DNA from: Streptomyces sp. NBC_00286
GTDB taxonomy: Bacteria > Actinomycetota > Actinomycetes > Streptomycetales > Streptomycetaceae
DNA: 64,000 nucleotides
Assembly: GCF_036173125.1 (NCBI RefSeq)
Contig: NZ_CP108054.1
Location: 9,555,501-9,619,500, forward strand
Direction: 5' to 3'
Shown here: in pieces, positions 1 to 7,266 of the stretch
How the letters are laid out: every line of letters begins with the position of its first letter
Position numbering within the stretch: the stretch's first letter is position 1
Made by a program: the position numbers and the translations under genes
The notes under the pieces: generated by a model
Told to the model about the DNA's origin: nothing
What the model saw: the letters and a program-made list of their open reading frames with translations, nothing else
Databases searched by the model: none

Positions 1-568
1 CGACGAGGTAAATCGACTTCTTGCCCTGGCTCTTGAGGTAGTCGAGCCCCGGCACGATCTGCTGGTTGGTGGTGGCTCCCGTATAGAAGATGTACGGGGA
101 CTCCTCAAGTCCCTCGTACTGCACGGGATAGAACAGCAGGGACTTGTTCTTCTCGAAGACGGGCTTTACGGCCTTGCGGCTCGCGGAGGTCCAGCAGCCG
201 AAGGTGGCCACGACCCGGTCCTCGCGGATGAGCTTGCTCGCCTTTTCCGCGAAGGTGGGCCAGTCGGAGGCGCCGTCCTCGCTGATCGGCTGGATCTTCT
301 TGCCGAGCACACCACCCTTGGCGTTGATCTCGTCGATCGCCAGCTTCAGCGAATCGCGTACGGTCACCTCGCTGATCGCCATCGTGCCGGACAGCGAGTT
401 GAGCAGGCCGACCTTGACGGTGTCACCGCTGGTGTCCGCCTTGGCCGCCTTGTCGGACGAGCCGCCCGCGTCGGTCTTGGCGCCGCACGCGGACAGCGCG
501 ACGGCAGCCGCGAGTGCGGCGGCGGCCGCCGCCATCCGGCGTCGGAAAATACTGGAACCGCTGGACAA
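1..568 (-). CDS. urtA: Urea-type ABC transporter substrate-binding lipoprotein, 3' end beyond window
   Basis: The visible N-terminal 189 residues match the urea-binding protein UrtA, which delivers urea to the UrtBCDE importer. The start is read as TTG at 568 because GGAGG lies 5 nt upstream; the next in-frame ATG (535) has no such site. The product begins with three arginines, a poly-Ala hydrophobic stretch and the lipobox LSAC, so it should be a lipid-anchored surface protein. After a Gly/Ser/Lys linker come [43 protein letters not shown] and [19 protein letters not shown], all close to the UrtA consensus. The rest of the gene lies left of position 1. It is divergent from a MarR regulator. 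Family identity is confident; actual urea specificity is inferred. Confidence 0.88.
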   Translation of the reverse strand, partial: MSSGSSIFRRRMAAAAAALAAAVALSACGAKTDAGGSSDKAAKADTSGDTVKVGLLNSLSGTMAISEVTVRDSLKLAIDEINAKGGVLGKKIQPISEDGASDWPTFAEKASKLIREDRVVATFGCWTSASRKAVKPVFEKNKSLLFYPVQYEGLEESPYIFYTGATTNQQIVPGLDYLKSQGKKSIYLV

Positions 569-747
569 ATGGACCTCCTCGTCCCATGAAGGACAAGCTC
601 GTGAAGTGCGGTCCACAGCTTCAAGTCGCCGCGTTTCCAAGGTGTTTCCCTTGACTTTCCCGGCGGTATCTTCCAGCTCTCGGCGGAAACAAAAAATGCC
701 CCGGGCGAAATTCTGCACATGAATTCACAGTTCGCTCAAGGCATTCT

Positions 748-771
748 AGATACTTCCAGCGGGAAGTATCT
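748..771. promoter_or_regulatory. Perfect inverted repeat between urtA and marR, likely operator
   Basis: AGATACTTCC and GGAAGTATCT (10-bp arms) flank the spacer AGCG. An 8-bp palindrome TTCGCGAA follows directly, sharing its first T with the right arm. It lies in the 333-bp divergent intergenic stretch 569-901, about 130 bp upstream of the MarR start and 180 bp upstream of the urtA start. MarR proteins usually bind such palindromes and regulate themselves and a divergent neighbour, so this is the natural operator candidate. No other strong signal was seen in the interval. Confidence 0.55.
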
Positions 772-901
772 TCGCGAAGGCGCGGTCATGTCAAGGCCGT
801 AAATCGTGAAGATCCAGCCGGAGCCTGCGGCTGCAGGCGGGAACATCCTTCCGCGGAACGGGACTTGTACGATGGCACCGCCCCCGGGAGCGAGGAGAAG
901 G

Positions 902-1354
902 ATGCCGAGCCCACCTCCGCGTCGGTCTGAGGACCTCACGCACCTTTTGACGCGGGCCGAGCGGCTGGCCGCGCGCCGGCTCCAGGAGGTCCTCGAGGAG
1001 CACGGCTGTTCACTCGACGCCTGGCGCGTTCTCTCCCTGCTCTCCGACGGCGAAGGCCACCCCATGACGGCCGTCGCCGAAGCGGCCTTCCTACCGCCGC
1101 CGACCCTCACCAAGCTGGTCGACCACCTCGTCGACCAGAACCACGTCTACCGTCGCGTCGACCCCCTCGACCGACGCCGCATCCTCGCCCACCTCACGCC
1201 ACGCGGCGAGACGTACTGGCGCCGCATCGACCGCGCGGTCCGCGACCGGTGGCCCGTACTGAGCGATGGTGACGACGAGTTGCTGGAGGCTCTGCTGCGG
1301 CGGCTGGTGGCCACGCTGGACACGGCGGCGGAGACGGAGCCGCGGCCGGCCTGA
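902..1354 (+). CDS. MarR-family transcriptional regulator
   Basis: This 150-residue protein has the MarR winged-helix layout: an N-terminal dimer helix (SEDLTHLLTRAERLAARRLQ), a helix-turn-helix around MTAVAEAAFLPPPTLTKLVDHLV, and the wing segment VYRRVDPLDRRRILAHLTPRGE, which carries the conserved D-x-R-R pair. The ATG at 902 is chosen because GAGGAGAAGG precedes it. The open frame runs back to 806, but that part is Pro/Ala-rich and unlike the family. It is divergent from the urea-binding gene and convergent with the terC gene. The ligand is unknown. Control of the divergent transporter is inferred from position and the palindrome at 748-771. Confidence 0.88.
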   Translation: MPSPPPRRSEDLTHLLTRAERLAARRLQEVLEEHGCSLDAWRVLSLLSDGEGHPMTAVAEAAFLPPPTLTKLVDHLVDQNHVYRRVDPLDRRRILAHLTPRGETYWRRIDRAVRDRWPVLSDGDDELLEALLRRLVATLDTAAETEPRPA

Positions 1355-1406
1355 GCCGCGAGGCTCAGGAAACGACTTCCGGCACGCGGCCCAGGGCGTC
1401 ACCGGT

Positions 1407-2429
1407 TCAGGCCGTGCGGTCCGGCTTACCCGCGGTGTCGGAGTCGTCCGCCTTCGGCCCAGCCGCCGTCGCCGCTTCCTCCGCAAGCGCCTGCTTCTTC
1501 GAGGCGCGCAGGCTGGTCACCGTAGTCACGGCGAGGACCAGGACGATGAAGCCGAGCGAGAACGGGATGGAGATTTCGGGTACGTGCACGCCGGACTCGT
1601 GCAGCGCGTGCAGGACCAGCTTGACGCCGATGAAGCCGAGGATGATCGACAGGCCGTAGCTGAGGTGCACCAGCCTCTTGAGCAGGCCCCCGATGAGGAA
1701 GTACAGCTGGCGCAGGCCCATCAGTGCGAACGCGTTGGCGGTGAAGACGATGTACGGGTCCTCGGTCAGACCGTAGATCGCGGGGATCGAGTCCAGCGCG
1801 AACAGTACGTCCGTGGAGCCGATCGCGAGCATGACGACCATCATCGGAGTCATCACGCGCTTGCCGTTCTCCACGATGAACAGCTTGGTGCCGTGATAGC
1901 GGTCGGCGACGCCGAAGCGCTTCTCGGCGGCCTTGAGCAGCTTGTTCTCCTCGTACTCCTCGTCGTGCTGATCGTGGCGGGCGTCCTGGACGAGCTTCCA
2001 GGCGGTCCAGATCAGGAAGGCGCCGAAGATGTAGAAGACCCAGGAGAACGTCGAGATGATCGCCGCGCCGGCCGCGATGAAGATCGTACGCAGCACCAGC
2101 GCGATCAGAACGCCGATCATCAGCACTCGCTGCTGGTACTGCGTCGGCACCGAGAACTTCGCCATGATCAGCACGAAGACGAAGAGGTTGTCGACGCTCA
2201 GCGACTTCTCCGTGATGAACCCCGCGAAGAACTCACCGGCCGGCTGACCACCGCCGAACACCGCCACGCCGAGCCCGAAGGCCACGGCGAGGGCTATCCA
2301 CACCGCCGACCAGATGCCGGCCTCCTTGATGGACACCTCGTGCGGCTTGCGCCCGATGAAGAAATCCACGGCGATGAGCACACACAGGGCTACTACGGTC
2401 AGCAACCAGACGTTGAAAGTGACATGCAC
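1407..2429 (-). CDS. TerC/Alx-family integral membrane protein
   Basis: The 340-residue protein has about nine hydrophobic segments and the family hallmarks EKSLSVDNLFVFVLI near residue 75 and AIGSTDVLFALDSIPAI near residue 205; the paired acidic residues in the membrane are conserved in TerC proteins. Members export or handle Mn2+ or other metals, sometimes at the Sec translocon, and some give tellurium resistance. The GTG start at 2429 follows GGAGGAACGAAACC. The C-terminus is a charged Ala-rich tail. The gene stands alone, convergent with marR. A Fur/Zur-type palindrome lies just upstream, which suggests metal control. Family assignment is firm; the transported ion is not known. Confidence 0.92.
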   Translation of the reverse strand: MHVTFNVWLLTVVALCVLIAVDFFIGRKPHEVSIKEAGIWSAVWIALAVAFGLGVAVFGGGQPAGEFFAGFITEKSLSVDNLFVFVLIMAKFSVPTQYQQRVLMIGVLIALVLRTIFIAAGAAIISTFSWVFYIFGAFLIWTAWKLVQDARHDQHDEEYEENKLLKAAEKRFGVADRYHGTKLFIVENGKRVMTPMMVVMLAIGSTDVLFALDSIPAIYGLTEDPYIVFTANAFALMGLRQLYFLIGGLLKRLVHLSYGLSIILGFIGVKLVLHALHESGVHVPEISIPFSLGFIVLVLAVTTVTSLRASKKQALAEEAATAAGPKADDSDTAGKPDRTA

Positions 2430-2455
2430 GGTTTCGTTCCTCCGGAGAATTGCTC

Positions 2456-2472
2456 GTGAGAATCATTCTCAC
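2456..2472 (-). promoter_or_regulatory. Fur/Zur-family palindrome in the terC promoter
   Basis: The site reads GTGAGAATCATTCTCAC, a perfect 8-1-8 inverted repeat. Its 7-1-7 core TGAGAATCATTCTCA closely resembles Zur and other Fur-family boxes of actinobacteria (TGAAAATnATTTTCA type). It lies 27 bp upstream of the terC start codon, where the -10 region would sit, so binding should block initiation. Which Fur-family protein binds is not visible from sequence. Confidence 0.6.
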
Positions 2473-2473
2473 C

Positions 2474-2500
2474 AGCGGGGCGTTTTGGCAACGCCCCGCT
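2474..2500 (-). terminator. 11-bp perfect hairpin upstream of terC
   Basis: AGCGGGGCGTT and AACGCCCCGCT pair perfectly around the loop TTGGC. It lies 65 bp past the end of the SGNH remnant on the minus strand and just before the terC operator, so it most likely terminates transcription coming from the remnant. It has no T-tract, which is common for GC-rich actinobacterial terminators. A regulatory role for terC is a less likely alternative. Confidence 0.5.
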
Positions 2501-2564
2501 CATCCTTCGGAACGGGTGGCGCATTGCTGCGACTTGAGGCTCTCTGCCCTCTTTGTTCCGTCCG

Positions 2565-2837
2565 TCAGTCGCCGATCCTGGCCGCGATGACCGGCGTGAG
2601 GCGACTGGCGAACTTGCTGTGACCCGCCTCGCGGGGTCGCCCGTTGTCGTCCTCGTGGTCGGCGCCATCGGTGAGCCAGCCCGTGGTGTCGACGTAATGG
2701 ACCCTGGAATCACCGGAGTTGTTGCGGGCGCTGACGGCCGCCTTGGTCTCGGAGACGTAGCGTTTCTTGAGTGTCTGCATCGCGAACAGGACCGCGTTCG
2801 GGTACTTGGCGCGGATGTCCCGGCCGACGAGGCGCAT
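2565..2837 (-). pseudogene. C-terminal remnant of an SGNH/GDSL hydrolase
   Basis: The frame encodes about 90 residues that look like the last third of an SGNH hydrolase: RDIRAKYPNAVLFAMQTLKKRY, then VHYVDTTGWLTDGAD and DNGRPREAGHSKFASRL. The D-x(8)-H spacing in the last block is the catalytic Asp/His block of the fold. The N-terminal block with the nucleophile serine is absent: sequence upstream of 2837 does not continue the fold and soon meets the start region of the galactanase gene on the other strand. I read it as a truncated gene left after rearrangement. It may still be transcribed, but should have no hydrolase activity. Confidence 0.6.
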
Positions 2838-2931
2838 GGAAAGCGCTGTCATGACTCTCGACAAGCCCTGCAACCGCACTTCATCCTTCAGCAGACGCGT
2901 GGCATGAGCGCGACAGGAGAGGGGCTTCTCC

Positions 2932-4404
2932 ATGATCAGACGCAGATCACTGCTGGCCGCGGCGGGCGGTACGGTCCTCGGTAGTGCCCTGGCGACGGGC
3001 ACCGCACGGGCCGACGCGACCATCTCGGTCAACCCCGGTACGACGTACGGGCGTTGGGACGGCTGGGGCACCTCCCTGGCTTGGTGGGCGAACGTGTTCG
3101 GGGCGCGCGACGACTTCGCCGACGCCTTCTTCACCACCAAGTCCGTCGCCTACAACGGCCGTACGCTGCCGGGTCTGGGCTTGAACATCGCCCGCTACAA
3201 CCTCGGCGCGTGCAGCTGGAACAGCGTGGAGGGCGAGAGTATGGTCGCCTCGCCCAACATCCCCCGCTTCAAGCAGATCGAGGGCTTCTGGCAGGACTGG
3301 AACAACGAGGACCCGGCGTCCTCCGCATGGAAGTGGTCCGCGGACGCCGCCCAGCGCGCCGCGCTCGTCAAGGCGACCAGCAGAGGCGCGGTCAGCGAGC
3401 TGTTCGCCAACTCCCCGATGTGGTGGATGTGCCTCAACCACAACCCGTCGGGCGCTGCCGACGGCGGCAACAACCTCCAGTCCTGGAACTACCGCCAGCA
3501 CGCCTCCCACCTGGCGGCCACCGCCCTGTACGCGAAGAACAACTGGGGCGTGAACTTCGCGACCGTCGACCCGTTCAACGAGCCCTCTTCCAACTGGTGG
3601 ACCGCCACCGGACGCCAGGAGGGCTGCCACATGGATGCCACGGTCCAGTCGGCCGTCCTCCCGCATCTGCGCAGCGAACTCGACAAGCGCGGACTGACCG
3701 GTACGCGGATCTCCGCCTCCGACGAGACCAGCTACGACCTCGCGCGTACGACCTGGAACTCGTTCAGCGCGTCCACCAAGGGGCTGGTGGGCCGCGTCAA
3801 CGTGCACGGCTACCAGGGCTCCGGCGGCCGACGCGACCTCCTCTACACCGACGTCGTCACCACGGCACGAAAGCAGCTGTGGAACTCCGAGTACGGCGAC
3901 AGCGACGGCACCGGCCTCACCATGGCGAGCAACCTGTGCCTGGACTTCCGCTGGCTGCACCCCACGGCCTGGTGCTACTGGCAGGTCATGGATCCGTCCG
4001 CCGGCTGGGCGATGATCCACTACAACGAGAGCACGCTCCAGCCCGGCGCCGTCCAGACCAAGTACTACGTGATGGCCCAGTTCAGCCGCCACATCCGCCC
4101 CGGCATGACGATCCTCGACACAGGCGTCGGCTACGCGGTGGCCGCCCTGGACGCGGCGGCCCGACGCCTGGTCATCGTGGCCGTCAACACGGGCGCGGCC
4201 CAGACCCTCACCTTCGACCTCTCCCGCTTCGGCACGGTGACCGGCGGCACGGGCGGCCTGGTCCGCCGCTGGAACACGGTCACTGGAGGTGGCGGCGACC
4301 TCTACACGGAACGCGCGGACACGTACCTCAGCGGCAAGCTGGTGAGGGTGCCGTTCGCGGCGGGCTCGGTGCAGACGCTTCAGGTGGAGGGCGTGGCGGT
4401 GTGA
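2932..4404 (+). CDS. Secreted GH30 endo-beta-1,6-galactanase
   Basis: The 490-residue protein starts with a twin-arginine-like signal (MIRRRSLLAAAGG, cleaved near ARA-DA) and then a GH30 catalytic domain: RWDGWGTSLAWWANVFG, GLNIARYNLGAC, and the acid/base Glu217 in DPFNEPSSNWW. The nucleophile Glu320 is in WNSEYGDSDGTG. The C-terminal 110 residues form the beta-sandwich typical of GH30. Closest recalled relatives are Streptomyces and fungal endo-beta-1,6-galactanases that cut type II arabinogalactan side chains. Substrate is inferred from motif similarity. It faces the end of a long minus-strand catabolic operon and shares its 3' flank with a TPP riboswitch on the opposite strand. The start has GGAGAGGGG upstream. 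Confidence 0.88.
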   Translation: MIRRRSLLAAAGGTVLGSALATGTARADATISVNPGTTYGRWDGWGTSLAWWANVFGARDDFADAFFTTKSVAYNGRTLPGLGLNIARYNLGACSWNSVEGESMVASPNIPRFKQIEGFWQDWNNEDPASSAWKWSADAAQRAALVKATSRGAVSELFANSPMWWMCLNHNPSGAADGGNNLQSWNYRQHASHLAATALYAKNNWGVNFATVDPFNEPSSNWWTATGRQEGCHMDATVQSAVLPHLRSELDKRGLTGTRISASDETSYDLARTTWNSFSASTKGLVGRVNVHGYQGSGGRRDLLYTDVVTTARKQLWNSEYGDSDGTGLTMASNLCLDFRWLHPTAWCYWQVMDPSAGWAMIHYNESTLQPGAVQTKYYVMAQFSRHIRPGMTILDTGVGYAVAALDAAARRLVIVAVNTGAAQTLTFDLSRFGTVTGGTGGLVRRWNTVTGGGGDLYTERADTYLSGKLVRVPFAAGSVQTLQVEGVAV

Positions 4405-4409
4405 GGTGC

Positions 4410-4461
4410 TGCCGGCGCAGGGCACACAAAAGACCTACGAGACGGGCTCCCTGCGCCGGCA
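4410..4461. repeat. 13-bp perfect inverted repeat overlapping riboswitch 3' half
   Basis: TGCCGGCGCAGGG (4410-4422) and CCCTGCGCCGGCA (4449-4461) pair perfectly across 26 nt. The second arm is, on the minus strand, the conserved 3' part of the TPP aptamer. On the minus transcript the two states (aptamer or long hairpin) are therefore mutually exclusive, as in an expression platform. On the plus strand it may also act as the galactanase terminator. No T-run follows on either strand. Confidence 0.6.
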
Positions 4462-4604
4462 TTGTCCGGATCAGGTTCTAGGGGTCGCCGTCCGGTCTCT
4501 CGACCTTTCAGCCTCTCAGCCCGACAGTCGCAGTCGGCCCGAGCGGAAGCCGAAGCTCTCCGCCGAAGTCGGCTACTCCGGTCGAACTCCCTCGCTCGTC
4601 CCGT
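4442..4604 (-). ncRNA. TPP (thi-box) riboswitch aptamer, orphan
   Basis: Read on the minus strand, the region contains the TPP aptamer signature in order: P1 strand ACGGG, a large variable P3 arm, the core GGGCTGAGAGG, GACCC, then GAACCTGATCCGGACAATG followed by CCGGCGCAGGGA, and the P1 partner CCCGT. These are the most conserved thi-box elements and their order is correct. A -10-like TACACT lies at 4615-4620, just upstream. Downstream on this strand there is no plausible coding sequence; it runs antisense into the galactanase gene. The next gene upstream on the same strand is the GMC oxidoreductase ending at 4775. Aptamer identity is strong; its present function is unclear. Confidence 0.85.
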
Positions 4605-4774
4605 AGGCACTTTCAGTGTAGCGCGGTCCATAGCATACGGAACCCCCCAAATCAAGATTTTTCCTGTACTCCTCCTCGCGCCCGAGGCTCCCCGCCACTC
4701 GGTCACCGCGTACAGGCGCAGCAGCAGGTGGTGCCGGAGTGAACGGCGACGGCCGGGCTCACCACGTGCGGCGT

Positions 4775-6391
4775 TCACGCCGTGATCCCTCCTTTCGCGG
4801 CGACGCGCAGGGCGTTGGCGGCGATGGTGAGAGCGGGGTTGAGGGCGGCGGAGGAGGGGAAGCAGGAACTGTCCACCGACCAGAGGTTGGTGACGTCGTG
4901 GGCGCGGCAGTCCGGGTCGAGGACGCTGTGCGCCGGATCGGCGCCCATCACGGCGGTGCCGCACTGGTGTGAGTTGGTCTCGATGCCCATCCGCTGGGTG
5001 AAGACGAGTGGGTGGCCGGCACGCCGCATCATGCGGATGGTCCGCCGCACCAGTTCGCGGTGGGGCCGCAGGTTGTTGGGCCGCCAGTGCACCTCGATCC
5101 GTCCCTGAGGGCCGACGGCGATGCGGTTGCCGGGGTCGGGCAGGTCCTCGGTGGTCAGGTAGAGGTCGATGCTGCGGCTGGTCATGAAGTCCAGTACCGG
5201 CAGGGGTACGAAGCGCCGGGCGCCCTTGACCATCGGCCCCTGGATCTTGCCGAGCATCTGCAGGTTTCCCAGGGGGTGGGGCGTGCCGGGTCCGGCGTCG
5301 TACCAGTCGTTGAGGCCCAGGGTCTTCTGGAAGGAGACCGGGTTGCGGCGCCGGGGATCCACGGCGAGCAGGAAGGTGCTGTTGTGCACCATGTAGTTCC
5401 GGCCCACCAGACCGGAGGAGTTCGCCAGGCCGTCGGGATGGCGTTCGGAGGCCGAAGTGAGCAGCAGGGTGGCGGAGTTGACGGCACCGCAGGCCAGGAC
5501 GAAGCGGTCGGCCCGGATGCGGATCCGGCGGCCGTCGCGTTCGGCGACCGCCTCGGTGACGCGCCGCCCGTCGGCCGAGGTGAGCAGCCGCCGGACGGTG
5601 GTCCGGGTGAGCAGCCGTACGGTGGGGCTGCGCAGCGCGGGCCGCATGGCGCACGTCTCGGCGTCGCTCTTGGCCCCGTACGGGCAGGGGAAGCCGTCGC
5701 ACGTACGGCAGCGGACGCAGCTGCCGCCCTCCCGCAGGTCGACGCCGACCGGCATGAGGAACGGCCGCAGTCCCTGCGCGGACATCGCCTCGGCCAGCCG
5801 GGCGACGGGCGGCTCGTGCGGCAGCGCCGGGTAGGGGAAGCCGCCCGAGCGCCACGGCTCGGTCGGGTCCTGGCCGGTCTCGCCGTGGACCCGGTAGAGG
5901 CGTTCGGCTTCGGCGTAGTGCGGTTCGAGGTCGGCGTACGTCACCGGCCAGGCGGGGGAGATGCCGTCGTCGTGCTCGACGGCGGTGAAGTCCTGTTCGC
6001 GAAAGCGGGGCAGGCAGGCGCCGAAGACCTTGGTGTTGCCTCCGACGTAGTAGTGGACGCCCGGCCGGAACGGCCGGCCGGTGGCGGCGTCGAACCAGGG
6101 CTCGGCGTTCTTGTAGCGGCCGTGGACGAACACCTCGGTCGGTGACCGGTTGGCGTCCTCGCGGGGCAGGAAGTCACCGCGCTCCACAACCAGGACCCGG
6201 GCGCCGGAGTCCCGCAGGGCGTGGGCGAGGGTGGCCCCGCCCATGCCGGAGCCGAGGATGGCCACGTCGCACCGCACGAGGTCGTCGTCCAGTGGCCCGA
6301 CGACGCGTGGGGAACGCGGCCCGAAAGCGCTGAAGGCGCCGAAGGCGTCAGAAGCCGTGGAGTCTCCCGAGGCTCCGGAGGTGCCGCTCAT
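4775..6391 (-). CDS. GMC-family FAD-dependent oxidoreductase
   Basis: The 538-residue protein begins with a low-complexity Ser/Gly/Ala leader, then the FAD-binding motif ILGSGMGGATLAHAL near residue 46, ending with the GMC C-terminal signature SHQCGTAVMG and NLWSVDSSCFPSSAALNPALTIAANALR, which supplies the catalytic His and FAD contacts. The family oxidises alcohols or sugar hydroxyls. The segment CVRCRTCDGFPCPYGAK near residue 225 places several Cys where bacterial FAD-glucose dehydrogenases bind a 3Fe-4S cluster; cluster binding here is an inference. It is the last gene of the LacI-headed operon, 11 bp after the permease gene. Substrate is unknown, most likely the sugar or alcohol imported by the neighbouring transporter. 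Confidence 0.85.
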   Translation of the reverse strand: MSGTSGASGDSTASDAFGAFSAFGPRSPRVVGPLDDDLVRCDVAILGSGMGGATLAHALRDSGARVLVVERGDFLPREDANRSPTEVFVHGRYKNAEPWFDAATGRPFRPGVHYYVGGNTKVFGACLPRFREQDFTAVEHDDGISPAWPVTYADLEPHYAEAERLYRVHGETGQDPTEPWRSGGFPYPALPHEPPVARLAEAMSAQGLRPFLMPVGVDLREGGSCVRCRTCDGFPCPYGAKSDAETCAMRPALRSPTVRLLTRTTVRRLLTSADGRRVTEAVAERDGRRIRIRADRFVLACGAVNSATLLLTSASERHPDGLANSSGLVGRNYMVHNSTFLLAVDPRRRNPVSFQKTLGLNDWYDAGPGTPHPLGNLQMLGKIQGPMVKGARRFVPLPVLDFMTSRSIDLYLTTEDLPDPGNRIAVGPQGRIEVHWRPNNLRPHRELVRRTIRMMRRAGHPLVFTQRMGIETNSHQCGTAVMGADPAHSVLDPDCRAHDVTNLWSVDSSCFPSSAALNPALTIAANALRVAAKGGITA

Positions 6392-6402
6392 GTCACTTCA
6401 CC

Positions 6403-7266
6403 TCACTTCACCGAGCCGGCGGTCAGACCGCGGACGAAGAACCGGCCCAGCAGGATATAGACGAGGGCGGTGGGGACCGCGGCGAGCAGCGCGCCGGCCA
6501 TGACGCTGTTCCACTGCACGGAGAAGTTCCCGGACAGGTTGTTGAGCGCCACGGTCACGGGCTGCTGGGTCGGGTCCGGGACGACGGTGATGCCGAACAG
6601 GAAGTCGTTCCAGATGTTGGTGAACTGGAAGATCCCGCAGACCACGAACCCCGGCAGGGACAGCGGCAGCATCACCCGGAGGAAGATCGCCGCGTTGGAG
6701 CAGCCGTCGACACGGGCCGCTTCCACGATTTCGTGGGGTAGCTGGTTGAAGTAGTTGCGGAAGATCAACGTGGTGATCGGGATGCCGTAGATGATGTGGA
6801 CAAGGATCAGCCCCTGCAGGGTCCCGTACATGCCGACCGACTGGAGGAAGCGGACCAGCGGGACGAGGATCACCTGGTACGGGATGAACATCCCGAGCAG
6901 CATCGCGGCGAACAGCACCTTCGAGCCGCGGAAGGGGAGTTTGGCCAGCACGTACCCGTTGAGCGCTCCGACGAGCGAGGAGACGACGGTGGCGGGCAGG
7001 ACCATCAGCAGGCTGTTGCGGACGTTGGGAGACAGGGCGTTCCACGCCTGCTCGACGCCGCTGAAGTCGAGGCTCTTGGGCAGTTCCCACATATGGACGG
7101 CGTCGGCCTGGGCGGGAGGCTTCAGGGCGGCCATCACCATCACGTAGACCGGAATCAGGAACAGTGCGGCGAGCAGGACCAGTGCGACGGTTCCGGCGAG
7201 CGGCCCCGTCCCCGGGTATCGGATACGGCGGCGCCGTGACGGGAGGGTGATACGGGCGGTACTCAT
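6403..7266 (-). CDS. Carbohydrate ABC transporter permease (MalG type)
   Basis: The 287-residue membrane protein has six hydrophobic segments and the cytoplasmic EAA loop, here EIVEAARVDGCSNAAIFLRVMLPLS, which docks the ATPase. It belongs to the MalG-like half of CUT1 sugar importers. The start ATG at 7266 overlaps the stop of the upstream permease by 4 nt (ATGA), so the two are translationally coupled. A longer open frame upstream is only the other permease gene in another frame. No ATPase gene lies in the operon; like many Streptomyces sugar importers it probably uses the shared MsiK ATPase encoded elsewhere. Confidence 0.93.
   Translation of the reverse strand: MSTARITLPSRRRRIRYPGTGPLAGTVALVLLAALFLIPVYVMVMAALKPPAQADAVHMWELPKSLDFSGVEQAWNALSPNVRNSLLMVLPATVVSSLVGALNGYVLAKLPFRGSKVLFAAMLLGMFIPYQVILVPLVRFLQSVGMYGTLQGLILVHIIYGIPITTLIFRNYFNQLPHEIVEAARVDGCSNAAIFLRVMLPLSLPGFVVCGIFQFTNIWNDFLFGITVVPDPTQQPVTVALNNLSGNFSVQWNSVMAGALLAAVPTALVYILLGRFFVRGLTAGSVK

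Noticed and set aside
2430..2564. yybP-ykoY manganese riboswitch upstream of terC
   Set aside because: TerC-type genes often have one, but the gap is short and no conserved core was seen, only a Fur/Zur-like palindrome and a hairpin.
2947..4425. Long minus-strand open frame of 492 codons behind the TPP riboswitch
   Set aside because: It is the antisense of the GH30 gene, Arg/Val/Gly-rich with no recognisable domain, so it is a GC-driven shadow and not a riboswitch-controlled gene.
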